A DNA stretch of 64,000 bases from Paenibacillus sonchi (GTDB taxonomy: Bacteria > Bacillota > Bacilli > Paenibacillales > Paenibacillaceae), in contig NZ_CP068595.1 in the NCBI RefSeq assembly GCF_016772475.1, positions 1,364,001-1,428,000 of the forward strand, given 5' to 3'. The notes beneath the pieces are model-generated. The model saw only the letters and a list, made by a program, of their open reading frames with translations. It did not search any database and was not told where the DNA came from. Positions 23,734 to 33,578 of the stretch are shown in pieces. Both the position numbers and the translations under genes were made by a program. Position 1 is the stretch's first letter. The number at the start of each line of letters is the position of its first letter.

Positions 23734-24918
23734 CTATCCCTGCTTGGCCGGGGAGGTGTAGACTGATGGACTCGGCAGTTCCTCTTCCACTTCCTGTCCG
23801 TGCAGGCGCACACTCATAACCAGGCCGATACTGGCCATATTAATCATAAGCGAGGTTCCCCCATAGCTGATGAACGGCAGCGTAATCCCGGTAAGCGGCA
23901 TCAGGCCGATGAATGCGCCGATATTTTCAAATATCTGATAGAGCATCATGGCGACAATTCCGACGATCAGGAAAGGCCCTCCCCTATCCTTGCTCTCCAA
24001 TGCAATCAGAATCATCCGGTGAATCAGTATAAAGTAGAGCAGCAGTACCAGCGCCGAGCCTACAAACCCAAACTCCTCAGCGATCTGTACAAAGATGGAA
24101 TCCGAATAGGTGTAAGGCACCCGGTCCGTCTGCACGGAGCTGCCTTCCATGTATCCTTCACCGCTCATCCCACCCGAAGCGATAGCCAGCTTGGCATTTT
24201 TGGTATGGTAGCTCGCCTTCGCCGTCGCTTCGTCAGGGACCAGCCATGGATCAAACCGCTCCACCCAGTGTGAACGGCCGATGTCCGTAAGGAAACCTTT
24301 GATTTCATCGTGGTAGTGGATGTAGCTGATAATCCCCCCTGCTGCAACACCGCCTATGACCAGCAGTCCAATCAGCGCATGGGTAAATTTGATATTGCCG
24401 ATCCACAGCAATCCGACCAGGATTACAATATAAGAAAGGGCGTTACCCAGGTCATTTTGGCTGATGACAATCAGGAACGGCAGCAGGGTAAGCAGCCCCA
24501 AAGGAACTACGTCCTGCCAGAACTGCAGCTTGTTTTTGTGCTTGCGCACCAGTACGGCCGCCAGGAACAGGATCAGGATCAGCTTGAACAGCTCCGCCGG
24601 CTGCAGACTGAAACCTCCGAATTTAATCCAGCCCTGGGCTCCGTTCTGCTCCTTGCCGATAAAGCTCACCAGCACCAGAATTCCAATTCCCGTAACATAA
24701 ATGTACAGCGCGTACTTCACGAGCAGCCGGTAATCCACAAAGGTCAATCCGAAAAAAGCGATGATGCCCAGCACATAGAACTTGATCATCCGCAGATGCG
24801 CCCCATCCAGCTTATCCCGGCCATGCGTGACGCTGTATATGGAAAAAATACTGACGACCATCAGCAGCAGTAAAATGATTACGATGACGCCGTCGATCTT
24901 TTTAATCTTCTGAAGCAT
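23734..24918 (-). CDS. FtsW/RodA/SpoVE family glycan polymerase, copy 2
   Basis: 394 residues, about ten membrane helices, SEDS family. It has MLQKIKKIDGVIVIILLLLM, the conserved SQNDLGNALSYIVILVGLLW and GLMPLTGITLPFISYGGTSL. I start at ATG 24918, with AAGGAG 8 bases before it; the longer in-frame reading from 24987 adds an unconserved basic stretch. The two tandem copies sit between spoIIR and prmC, which are adjacent in B. subtilis, so they are an insertion relative to that order. Confidence 0.9.
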   Translation of the reverse strand: MLQKIKKIDGVIVIILLLLMVVSIFSIYSVTHGRDKLDGAHLRMIKFYVLGIIAFFGLTFVDYRLLVKYALYIYVTGIGILVLVSFIGKEQNGAQGWIKFGGFSLQPAELFKLILILFLAAVLVRKHKNKLQFWQDVVPLGLLTLLPFLIVISQNDLGNALSYIVILVGLLWIGNIKFTHALIGLLVIGGVAAGGIISYIHYHDEIKGFLTDIGRSHWVERFDPWLVPDEATAKASYHTKNAKLAIASGGMSGEGYMEGSSVQTDRVPYTYSDSIFVQIAEEFGFVGSALVLLLYFILIHRMILIALESKDRGGPFLIVGIVAMMLYQIFENIGAFIGLMPLTGITLPFISYGGTSLMINMASIGLVMSVRLHGQEVEEELPSPSVYTSPAKQG

Positions 24919-25145
24919 ATTCTGTCTCCTTACTCTGTACTGGGTCTTCCGAATTTCTTGTCTACGCTGAAGTCCCGTCGATTCCATTGTAAAGGAAGGG
25001 GCAGCAAAAATACAATTTCATACGAAAACAGTTCTGCTCCTACACGCGGATGCCTACTCATGCCGCTATTTTCATAATAGCACGCAGCTTATCCAGCAGG
25101 TAGCAGGTAACTCGCATCCCTTACTTATGCGTATTTCATAGTTAT

Positions 25146-25330
25146 AAGTGGAAAAAGTAGAACTAAATCAGCGGTTACAGGGCTTCACATCGCCATTAGT
25201 GGGAAAAAGTAGAACTAATCCGGCTGTTTTGAGTAACTAGCCTTGATTTCTTTCGAAATAAGTGGAGAAATTCCCATTAACTATCAATTTGGGCCGGACT
25301 CCTGCAGGATAGGTGGAGATATTCCACTCC
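25146..25330. repeat. 51-bp-period intergenic repeats, AGTGGAAAAAG type
   Basis: Copies of AAGTGGAAAAAGTAGAACTA begin at 25146 and 25197, and weaker copies (AAGTGGAGAAATTCCCATTA, AGGTGGAGATATTCC) at 25260 and 25311. The spacing is 51, 63 and 51 bases. The same core occurs at 61167 and 61218, again 51 bases apart. Confidence 0.75.
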
Positions 25331-25378
25331 AGCTTCAGAAGTTCGTGCCCCGAACAGCAGCTCATGCCCGAATTTCGT

Positions 25379-25579
25379 TCAGACAAGAAATGCCAGCCGC
25401 TTTGTCCGGTTCACCTTGTTGTCCGGCTTGCCTGGGTTGCCTGGCTTGTCCGACGTACCATGATTGCCCGGTGTACCCAGTTTGTCTGGTGTACCCAGCT
25501 TGTGCGGCGTACCCGGCTTGTCCCTACCTGGCTTACCCGGCGTACCCGGCTTGTCTGGTGTACCCGGTTTGTCTGGCAT
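25379..25579 (-). repeat. Degenerate 18-bp tandem repeat encoding Gly-Thr-Pro-x-Lys-Pro
   Basis: On the minus strand one frame reads GTPDKPGTPDKPGTPGKPGR, then DKPGTPHKLGTPDKLGTPGN, a collagen-like Gly-X-Y pattern with a six-residue (18-base) unit. No ribosome site precedes the ATG at 25579, and the repeat continues upstream of it without a start. It may be the remnant of a collagen-like surface protein gene or just a simple repeat. Not called as a gene. Confidence 0.6.
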
Positions 25580-25680
25580 ACCCAGCTTGCACGACTATGT
25601 CCGGGCAGTCTCTGTCGGCGCTAACTGACCGCGCTTAACGGGCAATCACCGCCAGCAATTAACAGCACTTGGCCGCCTCC

Positions 25681-26594
25681 CTAGCGGGCTATGCCCAACA
25701 CATGGCGGGGAATCCCCGCGAGATCGTCAATGGTGACGATCTCGCTCCAATGGCCTGCTGCCCCCAGCAGCTCGGCTACCTGCCCGGCCTGACCTTGGCC
25801 GAGTTCGAAGCCGACCAGCCGCGGGGGGCCGGAAGCAGCGGCAGCTGCTCCATCATGCGGCGGTACGGGTCCAGCCCGTCATCGCCGCCATCCAGCGCGG
25901 TGCGCGGCTCATGGTCGCGCACTTCGCGCTGCAGCCCGGCGATATCCCCGCCGGGAATATACGGCGGGTTGGAGACGAGAATATCCGTCTCCATCCCCGC
26001 AAACGGCTCGAGCAGGTCGCCGAGCCGCAGGTCCACTGCCGTGCCGTGCCGCTGCGCATTGCGCCCGGCCACGGCCAGCGCGCCGGGCGAGATGTCGCCG
26101 GCGCAGACCCGCCACGCCGGCGCTTCCGCCGCCAGCGTGACGGAGATCGCTCCGCTGCCGGCGCCGATGTCGACGGCGGTCAGCGGACGCGCCGCTCCAC
26201 CCGGCGCAGCAACCAAAACGTCCGGCCACAGCTCCGCGCCGTACTTCAGAATCGCCTCGACGAGCAGCTCCGTCTCGGGCCGGGGAATCAGTACATCGGG
26301 CGTTACCTCAAACACCCGCCCGTAGAATTCCTGCTCGCCGATGATATACTGCACCGGCTCACCGGCTGCCCGGCGGGTAACCCCGGCCTCCCAAGCCGGC
26401 CGCGCTTCTGGCGGAAAAGGATCAGCCAACGCCATATAATAGGCCGCCCCGGACAAACCCAGCACATGCTCCAGCAGAAGCTGGCTGCTGCGCTGCGGCT
26501 CATTGCACCCGGATTTGTCCAAAAAAGAAGAAGCCTCCGCAAAGGCTTCCCGGATGCTTTGCACGTCAGGCATGACATAAGAGTCGTGATTCAA
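25681..26594 (-). CDS. prmC: Peptide chain release factor glutamine methyltransferase PrmC, frameshifted as sequenced
   Basis: Methylates the GGQ glutamine of release factors RF1/RF2 with SAM. The N-terminal helical domain is followed by the SAM motif VDIGAGSGAISVTLA and the substrate motif SNPPYIPGG. The frame breaks in a G6 run at 25823-25828; one added C on the coding strand gives APPRLVGFELGQGQAGQVAE, and the protein then continues to a conserved-looking end and TAG 25681. The joined length is 304. The start lies 4 bases after the prfA stop, so the two are co-translated, as usual for this pair. Confidence 0.88.
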
Positions 26595-26598
26595 AGCA

Positions 26599-27666
26599 TT
26601 ATTCTCCTTTTTCCATCAATTCCGCCTGCTCTGCAATCGACAAGGCCGAAATAATTTCCGTAATATCACCGTTCATGACCTGATCAAGACGGTGCAGCGT
26701 AAGGCCGATACGATGGTCCGTCACACGGCTCTGCGGGAAGTTATAGGTGCGGATACGCTCACTGCGGTCACCCGTGCCGACCTTGCTCTTGCGTTCTCCG
26801 GCATATTTCGCTTCTTCTTCCTGGCGCTTCATATCCGAGATCCGGGCACGGAGCACCTGCAGGGCTTTCTCTTTGTTAGAGTTCTGAGACTTACCGTCCT
26901 GACACGTAGCCACGATGCCGGTAGGCACGTGAGTCACGCGAACTGCGGATTTGGTCGTATTAACCGACTGTCCGCCCGCTCCGCTGGAGCAGAAGGTATC
27001 TACGCGGATATCTTTATCAAGAATTTCAATTTCGAACTCTTCCGCTTCCGGCATGACTGATACGGTAGAAGTTGAGGTGTGAATACGCCCTCCGGATTCT
27101 GTGGTCGGGATACGCTGCACGCGGTGTGCGCCGCTTTCGAATTTCATTTTGCTGTACGCGCCACGTCCGTTGATCATGAAGATAACCTCTTTGAAGCCGC
27201 CGAGGTCATTCGTATTGACATCCATCAGCTCTACTCGCCAGCCCTGGGCATCCGCATAGCGGGTGTACATCCGGTACAGATCTGATGCGAACAATGCCGC
27301 CTCATCCCCACCGGCTGCACCGCGGATTTCCACGATCACGTTTTTGTCGTCATTAGGGTCCTTCGGCAGCAGCAGGAGACGGATTTTCTCCTCCAGCGCA
27401 GTCTGGCGCGAGGACAGGTCTTCAATCTCCATCTTGACCATTTCTTTCATTTCATCATCAAGCTTTTCGCCCTGCATCATTTTAGCGGCTTCAAGCTCTT
27501 CCATTACATTTTTATATTCGGCATACGCCTCGAAGGCGGGCTGCAAATCGGATTGTTCTTTGGAATAGTCCCTCAGTTTCTTACTGTCGCTTGCAACATC
27601 CGGGTCACAAAGCAGTTCACTGAGTTTCTCATAGCGGTCCGCCAGGGATTGCAATCGGTCCAACAA
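26599..27666 (-). CDS. prfA: Peptide chain release factor 1
   Basis: Recognises UAA/UAG and triggers peptide release. The GGQ loop is [18 protein letters not shown], and the domain 2 segment [17 protein letters not shown] is present. Length 355 is normal. In domain 2 the Pro-x-Thr type recognition loop of RF1 is preserved. The only known partner that modifies it, prmC, is directly downstream. Confidence 0.97.
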   Translation of the reverse strand: MLDRLQSLADRYEKLSELLCDPDVASDSKKLRDYSKEQSDLQPAFEAYAEYKNVMEELEAAKMMQGEKLDDEMKEMVKMEIEDLSSRQTALEEKIRLLLLPKDPNDDKNVIVEIRGAAGGDEAALFASDLYRMYTRYADAQGWRVELMDVNTNDLGGFKEVIFMINGRGAYSKMKFESGAHRVQRIPTTESGGRIHTSTSTVSVMPEAEEFEIEILDKDIRVDTFCSSGAGGQSVNTTKSAVRVTHVPTGIVATCQDGKSQNSNKEKALQVLRARISDMKRQEEEAKYAGERKSKVGTGDRSERIRTYNFPQSRVTDHRIGLTLHRLDQVMNGDITEIISALSIAEQAELMEKGE

Positions 27667-27766
27667 GGGAATTCACCTCTCCTGATTCAATTTCAGATTC
27701 AATATGGGAAACTGTAAATTAATACTTTAAATTGTTGGTACAATAAAAATAGATATACGACTTTAT

Positions 27767-27772
27767 ATTATA
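27767..27772 (-). promoter_or_regulatory. Extended -10 promoter candidate for prfA-prmC
   Basis: TGGTATAAT on the minus strand, about 100 bases upstream of the prfA start; no good -35 element is visible, consistent with an extended -10 promoter. Confidence 0.5.
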
Positions 27773-28455
27773 CCACCGAAACCGCCGATTGGCTACAGTA
27801 CCCTGTGCACAGCTCTGTATATTTTTAGTGCCGGTGAAACTCCACTCCTTATGATGTGATCCGGCAGAAAAGTTATTCATAACACGGGAGTTCGACCGGA
27901 AATAAATATGGAAGTCGGGAGCAAAAGTTTTATTTGTTATAATTAGGACAAAATCACCCTGGCGGGTGATAAGGCTGCTCATTAAAGTTAGGCCTAACGG
28001 ACTTAGTTAGTTATACCGCCTCTCAACCCATTTCACCTGCTTCCGCACAATTCAAAGGTACTTTTACCTCTCATTTCAACCTGCAGCGAGCCTCTTTGTT
28101 TACTTATCATCCGGTTTTCATCATCCGCTATTTTTCACATTATATAGTTTCAACAAACCACCATTTGTTACTTCAACAACAGCATTTCTGCCGTTATTTC
28201 CGCACAACTCACCCTTCTCCTACTCAACAACAGCATTTCTGCCGTTATTTCCACACAACCAACCCTCCTGCTCCTGAACAACGGCATTTCTGCCGTTATT
28301 TCCGCACAACCAACCCTCCTGCTCCTGAACAACGGCATTTCTGCCGTTGTTTCAATCCACATTCGTTCTTGAGACGAGTTGAACAAAAAATCCGTATCCC
28401 CAATTTTATAAATATCTTATCCATAATGGAATGTAATCATAATTTCCGAAACGAT
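27773..28455. other. Intergenic region between ychF and prfA
   Basis: No convincing gene. The right half holds the 51-bp repeats annotated separately. A minus-strand frame of 87 codons at 27719-27982 overlaps the prfA leader, has odd composition and no ribosome site, so it was not called. Confidence 0.6.
28174..28360. repeat. 51-bp tandem repeats with a hairpin core
   Basis: Units begin at 28174, 28225, 28276 and 28327, exactly 51 bases apart. The core is AACGGCATTTCTGCCGTTAT, a perfect 7-bp stem with a 4-base loop in units 3 and 4 and one mismatch in units 1 and 2. The spacer (CCGCACAACCAACCCTCCTG and similar) is also conserved. Because 51 is a multiple of three, both strands show open frames with a 17-residue repeat, but there is no ribosome site. 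Confidence 0.9.
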
Positions 28456-28500
28456 AAAAAAGTCATCCGGTTGCAGAGGTTTTCTACAAGCAGATGACTT
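28456..28500 (-). terminator. Terminator after ychF
   Basis: AAGTCATC/GATGACTT stem with a long loop; on the minus strand TTTTTTA follows. Confidence 0.75.
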
Positions 28501-28529
28501 CTGTTATTCCTTGATTAGACAGTTACGGC

Positions 28530-29630
28530 CTATACGTTGAAACGGAAATGCATGACATCGCCGTCCTGCACCAGATATTCCTTACCTTCCAGACGCAGCT
28601 GTCCGCGTTCCTTGGCACCGTTCATTGATCCGGCTGCCAGCAGATCGTCATAAGCTACGACCTCCGCGCGAATGAAGCCGCGTTCGAAGTCCGTATGAAT
28701 GACACCGGCCGCACCTGGTGCTTTGGTTCCCTTGCGGATGGTCCAGGCGCGAACCTCCTGCACACCTGCAGTGAAGTAAGTGTAGAGACCCAGCAGCTTA
28801 TAAGCGGCCTTGATCAGGCGGTTCAGACCGGATTCCTGCAGGCCCAGCTCTTCCAGGAACATCGCTTTGTCTTCGCCTTCCAGTTCGGCAATCTCCGCTT
28901 CCACCTTGGCGCTGATCGGCACCACTTCGGCATTCTCGGCAATAGCAAATTCACGGACCTGCTGAACGTAAGGGTTCTCGTCGGCAGCAGCCACTTCATC
29001 TTCTCCTACGTTAGCCGCATACAGCACCGGCTTCAGGGTCAGCAGATGAAGATCGCGCACAATCAGACGTTCATCATCGGTCAATTCTACACTGCGCGCA
29101 GGTTTGTCTTCGTACAGAGCTTCCTTGATGCGCTCAAGCACTTCTACTTCCTGGACGTATTTCTTGTCGCCGCCCTTGATGTTTTTGCGGGAGCGTTCGA
29201 TGCGCTTCTCCAGGCTCTCCAGATCGGCCAGAATCAGCTCCAGGTTAATCGTCTGAATGTCACTGACCGGGTTTACTTTGCCATCGACATGGGTCACGTT
29301 CTCATCCACGAAGCAGCGCACCACATGAACAATCGCATCCACTTCACGGATATGCGCCAGGAACTTGTTGCCCAGGCCTTCACCCTTGCTCGCCCCGCGT
29401 ACCAGACCGGCAATATCCACGAATTCAAAGGCAGTCGGAACCGTCTTGTTCGGCTGCACCAGCTCTGTCAGCTTATCCAAGCGCTCATCCGGTACTTCCA
29501 CGACACCCACGTTCGGGTCAATTGTGCAAAAAGGATAGTTGGCGGATTCTGCTCCCGCCTGCGTAATTGCATTGAATAATGTGGATTTCCCCACGTTGGG
29601 AAGTCCTACGATACCTGCTTTCAAAGCCAT
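28530..29630 (-). CDS. ychF: Redox-regulated ATPase/GTPase YchF
   Basis: Obg-family P-loop NTPase that binds ATP and ribosomes; linked to stress responses. It starts [20 protein letters not shown], with switch motif [20 protein letters not shown] and the nucleotide motif ANVGEDE in place of the usual NKxD. A C-terminal TGS domain follows ([33 protein letters not shown]). Length 366 is normal. Confidence 0.97.
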   Translation of the reverse strand: MALKAGIVGLPNVGKSTLFNAITQAGAESANYPFCTIDPNVGVVEVPDERLDKLTELVQPNKTVPTAFEFVDIAGLVRGASKGEGLGNKFLAHIREVDAIVHVVRCFVDENVTHVDGKVNPVSDIQTINLELILADLESLEKRIERSRKNIKGGDKKYVQEVEVLERIKEALYEDKPARSVELTDDERLIVRDLHLLTLKPVLYAANVGEDEVAAADENPYVQQVREFAIAENAEVVPISAKVEAEIAELEGEDKAMFLEELGLQESGLNRLIKAAYKLLGLYTYFTAGVQEVRAWTIRKGTKAPGAAGVIHTDFERGFIRAEVVAYDDLLAAGSMNGAKERGQLRLEGKEYLVQDGDVMHFRFNV

Positions 29631-29784
29631 TTATATGACAACTCCTATTTTCGGTTGGATTGATCACCGCATAATTTCCAGGCTTGATCTCAACCATTAT
29701 ATATTAGAACAAAACCGCCAGCAACAGCGGATGTCCGGCGGATGTGTCAGATAAAGGGCTGTAGTCCGCCCCGTGATGCAGCCT

Positions 29785-29870
29785 GCAGCGGCTCCGCCGT
29801 CCCCTGCAAAGGGGCGTCTTCTCTCTCAGCGAGAATAGAAGGAGACTTGATAGCGTTCAATTCTACGCTT
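29785..29870. repeat. Dispersed intergenic repeat, copy 2
   Basis: GCGGCTCCGCCGTCCCCTGC, AGGGGCGT, then CAGCGAGAATAGAAGGAGA. It resembles 18533-18615 over about 70 bases. A GC-rich hairpin (CCCCTGCAAAGGGG) forms the centre. Confidence 0.5.
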
Positions 29871-29879
29871 TTCTCCAGG

Positions 29880-30350
29880 TTATAGATCCTTCGACATGGT
29901 GATATCGGTGACGGCAAAACCCGCTTTTTTGTAAAGCTCAAAAGCACGGTTGTTCTGGCCGAATACATGCAGGCCGATTCTGGTTATCTTCAGCTTACGG
30001 GCTTCCTCATCCAGCGCAAGCAGCGTCTGTTTGCCGTACCCTTTTCCCTGGAACGCTTCAAAAACATAAAAATCATAAATAAAAGCTTCACGCCCGTTGC
30101 GTCCCTCGCTTACGTTGAACCAGATATATCCGGCTTGAGTATCGGACTCCGTCTCTACTATAGAATAGAGATAAGCCCCTTCCGTGTTGAGCCCCTCAGG
30201 CAAAAATCGGGTCATCTCATCTTGGGACAGCTGCATAGCCGTCTCGACATCCCAGGAACCGGCTTTGATTTTGTCCTCCGCATAATCACGGGTGGACTGG
30301 CTTAAAAAAAATTGAAATGTGGTTTCGTCCATCTGGACCAGTCTAATCAT
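29880..30350 (-). CDS. GNAT family N-acetyltransferase
   Basis: 156 residues with the GNAT fold. The acetyl-CoA loop is FQGKGYGKQTLLALDEEARK, following the strand EAFIYDFYVFEAF. The end GLHVFGQNNRAFELYKKAGF is the classic motif B. The substrate cannot be told. It stands alone between ychF and the isopentenyl isomerase. Confidence 0.88.
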   Translation of the reverse strand: MIRLVQMDETTFQFFLSQSTRDYAEDKIKAGSWDVETAMQLSQDEMTRFLPEGLNTEGAYLYSIVETESDTQAGYIWFNVSEGRNGREAFIYDFYVFEAFQGKGYGKQTLLALDEEARKLKITRIGLHVFGQNNRAFELYKKAGFAVTDITMSKDL

Positions 30351-30392
30351 GGTTTTGTGCCCTTCCTTATTCCTTATTATTCTCTAATCATG

Positions 30393-31520
30393 TCAACATC
30401 TAATCAGGCGGTGAGTCCCGCGGAGTGCCGCCAGATCCGGGGCGCCGATGCCGAACATCGCGGTCCGCAGCTCCAGCTCCACCTGGGCCAGCGCCTGATC
30501 CAGCGCGTCCTCGGATGCTACAGCCGGACCCAGCAGATTCCGGCCGAAGCCGGCCAGATCCGCGCCGAGCGCCAGTGCCTTCGCAGCATCCACACCGTGC
30601 CGCAGCCCGCCGCTGCCGATCAGCGCACCGTGCTTCGAGGCCGCCCGCACCTCTGCAATGCACTCCGCGGTGGGAATTCCCCAATCCGCGAAGGCCTCGG
30701 CCGCAGCCCGCCGGACCGGATCGCCGCTGCGGAATTTCTCGACTTGGCTCCAGGAGGTGCCGCCAGCGCCCGCCACATCGACAAAGGCGACCCCGGCACC
30801 GTACAGCCTTATTGCCGTTTCTCCATCAATGCCCCAGCCGACCTCTTTGACGCCGACGGGAATTTCCAGCTCTCTGCACACGCGCTCGATCCGGGTTAAC
30901 AAGTCAGCAAACCCGGTATTTCCTTCGGGCTGAAACACCTCCTGAATCCCGTTCAAATGCAGAACCAGCCAATCCGCACCCGCGATCTCTACAGCCCGGC
31001 GGCATTCTTCCACGCCAAAGCCGTAAGACAACTGGACCGCTCCGATATTGGCAATGACAGGAATGCCCGGGGCCTTATCGCGGACCCGGAAAGTCGCCGC
31101 CAGCTCGGACCGCTCGACTGCCGCCCGGATAGAGCCTACCCCGAGCGCCCAGCCCCGGCGCTCGGCGGCCTCCGCCAGCCTGGCATTAATAGCACCGGTA
31201 GCAGCACTGCCGCCGGTCATGGAGCTAATCAGCAGCGGTGTGCGCAGCTCACGCCCCAGGAAGACTGTCCGCAGGGAAATGTCATCGTAATTCAGCTCGG
31301 GGAGCGCATTATGGCGGAAGCGGTAATGCTCAAAGCCAGCTGTAATGCCGCTGGCCCCGACCTCCTCGTTCAAGCACAGCCTCACATGCTCAATCTTGCG
31401 TTCTCCCGTCGTGGATGAAGGCAGCAGGGACTGATGCCCGGCAGGTTTTGCCGTTTGCGGTGCGATGCCCGTTGTTTTTGATATTTTATGCGGTGACTCA
31501 TCCTGCGGTATCTGGCCCAT
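30393..31520 (-). CDS. fni: Type 2 isopentenyl-diphosphate delta-isomerase
   Basis: FMN- and NADPH-dependent enzyme that interconverts IPP and DMAPP. Family segments: PLLISSMTGGSAATGAINAR, GVGSIRAAVE, VLHLNGIQEVFQPEGNTGF, PVGVKEVGWGI, DVAGAGGTSWSQVEKFR, and the flavin phosphate loop IGSGGLRHGVDAAKALALGA. The first 35 residues are not conserved. Length is 375. A GNAT gene lies downstream with no clear functional link. Confidence 0.95.
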   Translation of the reverse strand: MGQIPQDESPHKISKTTGIAPQTAKPAGHQSLLPSSTTGERKIEHVRLCLNEEVGASGITAGFEHYRFRHNALPELNYDDISLRTVFLGRELRTPLLISSMTGGSAATGAINARLAEAAERRGWALGVGSIRAAVERSELAATFRVRDKAPGIPVIANIGAVQLSYGFGVEECRRAVEIAGADWLVLHLNGIQEVFQPEGNTGFADLLTRIERVCRELEIPVGVKEVGWGIDGETAIRLYGAGVAFVDVAGAGGTSWSQVEKFRSGDPVRRAAAEAFADWGIPTAECIAEVRAASKHGALIGSGGLRHGVDAAKALALGADLAGFGRNLLGPAVASEDALDQALAQVELELRTAMFGIGAPDLAALRGTHRLIRC

Positions 31521-31677
31521 GCTGTCATCCCCCGTTCCTAATGATCTATGTATACCGATACCTTATCTAGTCTGCTAAGTTGAAATTGTATTGATTGCCT
31601 GCCGGCACGCTTCATTATAGCATATCCGCATCCCGGTTATGTCATTACGGCTGCTTATCACGGCATATTTGCGCAGA

Positions 31678-31723
31678 CAAAAATAGAACCGCGTAAGCGG
31701 CGATTTCCGCCGGGCGCGGTTCT
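31678..31723 (-). terminator. Terminator of the sugar operon
   Basis: AGAACCGCG/CGCGGTTCT outer stem with inner GGCGG/CCGCC; the minus strand continues ATTTTTG. It lies about 120 bases after the GH13 stop. Confidence 0.8.
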
Positions 31724-31844
31724 CCGGGGGACCGGATCTCTTTTGTGAAACAGGCGAAATTGGATTAGAATAGCAGCTGTATTCATTAGCCTAAACGGAG
31801 GATCGCTCACAGCGGCCAAGATTCGGTTCACGTCCTATTTCTTG

Positions 31845-33547
31845 TTAAACGGTAACCCGGTAAACACGGGCCTCATAAGGCAAAAGCTGCAGGCTGCCGC
31901 TATCCTCCGGACGGTCAGTCGCGGAATGGACCTGATAATTGCCGATAAGCAGATCCTTATCAGAACCCTGAAATTCTTCAGGAAGCTTGACTGGCAGGGT
32001 CTCACGCGAGAAATTGCAGAGCACCAGCAGCCTTTCCGTTCCGAGCGATCTCGTAAAAGCAAAAATGTGTTCGTCTTCCTCTAAGAGAATATCGAAGACT
32101 CCATAGACGATAATCTTATGCTCCTTGCGAAGCCGGATCAGCTTCTTGTAGTAGTGAAAGACGGAATCCGGATCGCTCATGGCACGCTCTGCGTTGATGT
32201 CCTTATAGTTCGGATTCACGGCGATCCACGGGACTCCGCTTGTGAATCCGGCATTCCCGGCATCCGACCATTGCATGGGCGTTCGTCCGTTATCCCGGCT
32301 GCGCTGATGGATGGCGTCCATCATCTGTTCATGCGTCAGCGTTCCTGCTTCCACATAATCCCGGTAAGCGTTCACTGTCTGAATATCCCGGTAATCGGAT
32401 ACAGATGCGAATCCCACATTGGTCATCCCTAGCTCTTCCCCTGGTATATATAAGGGGTGCCCTGAAGCATATGCAAGCAGGTGGCCAGCATTTTGGCGGA
32501 AAGCACACGGTATTCGCTGCTATCGTCGCCAAACCTTGAAACAGCGCGAGGTTGGTCGTGATTACTCCAGTATAGGCTGTTCCAGCCGTCTTCCTTCAGG
32601 CCGTACTGCCACCGGCTAAAGATCCTCTTTAGTTCCGTCAGCTTCCATTCCACAGGTGACCAGCGTCCGAACTGTCCGTTGCCTACAGTAACATGCTCGA
32701 AATGAAAAATCATGTTTAACTCACCGCGGTCCGAGCCTGTATACAGCTTGGCCTGCTCCACGCCTACTTTCGGCATCTCCCCAACCGTGATCAGATCGTA
32801 TTTTGACAGAACCTCCCGGTTCATTTCCTGCAGGTACTCATGGATTTTCGGACCGTTGCTGTAATAAGGATTACCGTCCCCGAATGCATACCCTTCATAG
32901 ACTTCTCCGTCCGGAAGACCTTCTGCTTTCGAAATCATATTGATGACATCCATCCGGAAGCCGTCAACACCCTTATCCAGCCAGAAGGTCATAATGTCGT
33001 ATACTTCCCTTCGAAGGCTGGGATTCTCCCAGTTGAAATCCGGTTGTTTCTTCGAATAAAGGTGCAGGAAATACTCACCGGTTGTTTCTTCATATTCCCA
33101 TACAGAGCCGCCAAAATGGGAGCCCCAGTTGTTCGGCAGATGACCGTCCTCCCTGGCCGGACGCCAAATGTAGTAATTGCGGTACGGACTGTCTTTGGAG
33201 GACCGGGCCTCTACAAACCATGGATGCTCATCCGAAGAATGATTGACGACCAGATCCATCATGATCTTGATTTTCCGCTTGTGAGCTTCAAGGAGCAGGC
33301 GGTCAAACGTTTCCATCGTACCGAATTCGTTCATGATCTCCCGGTAATTGCTAATATCATAACCGTTATCATCATTTGGAGATTGGTAAACCGGGCTCAG
33401 CCAGATCACGTCAATGCCCAGCTCTTTTAAATAATCAAGCTTCATGATAATGCCTTGCAGGTCGCCGACCCCGTCCCCGTCGCTGTCCATAAAGCTTCGC
33501 GGATAAATCTGATAGATAACGGCTTCCTTCCACCAGCTGTGCTTCAT
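31845..33547 (-). CDS. GH13 oligo-1,6-glucosidase-like alpha-glucosidase, frameshifted as sequenced
   Basis: Cytoplasmic glycoside hydrolase family 13. It starts WWKEAVIYQIYPRSFMDSDG. The nucleophile is in VDGFRMDVINMISK, the acid/base glutamate in LITVGEMPKVG, and the third acid in YWSNHDQPRAV. Valine in DVIN is typical of enzymes that prefer alpha-1,6 bonds (oligo-1,6-glucosidase, dextran glucosidase) rather than alpha-1,4. The frame breaks at CCCC 32438-32441; one added G gives the conserved IYQGEELGMTNVGF. The joined length is 567, right for the family. It is the last gene of the transport operon and probably degrades the imported oligosaccharide. Confidence 0.88.
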
Positions 33548-33578
33548 ACAGGCTACACCCCTTTTAAATATTCGCAGC

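Noticed and set aside
27719..27982. Minus-strand open frame of 87 codons upstream of prfA
   Set aside because: No ribosome site, unusual composition (many aromatic and Asn residues), and it overlaps the likely prfA promoter.
28174..28360. Possible CRISPR array
   Set aside because: The 51-bp units are alike along the whole unit, including the spacer part; there are no unique spacers and no cas genes.
28096..28497. Plus-strand open frame of 133 codons with a 17-residue repeat
   Set aside because: The repeat is a by-product of the 51-bp DNA repeat; both strands are open, there is no ribosome site, and it runs into the ychF terminator.
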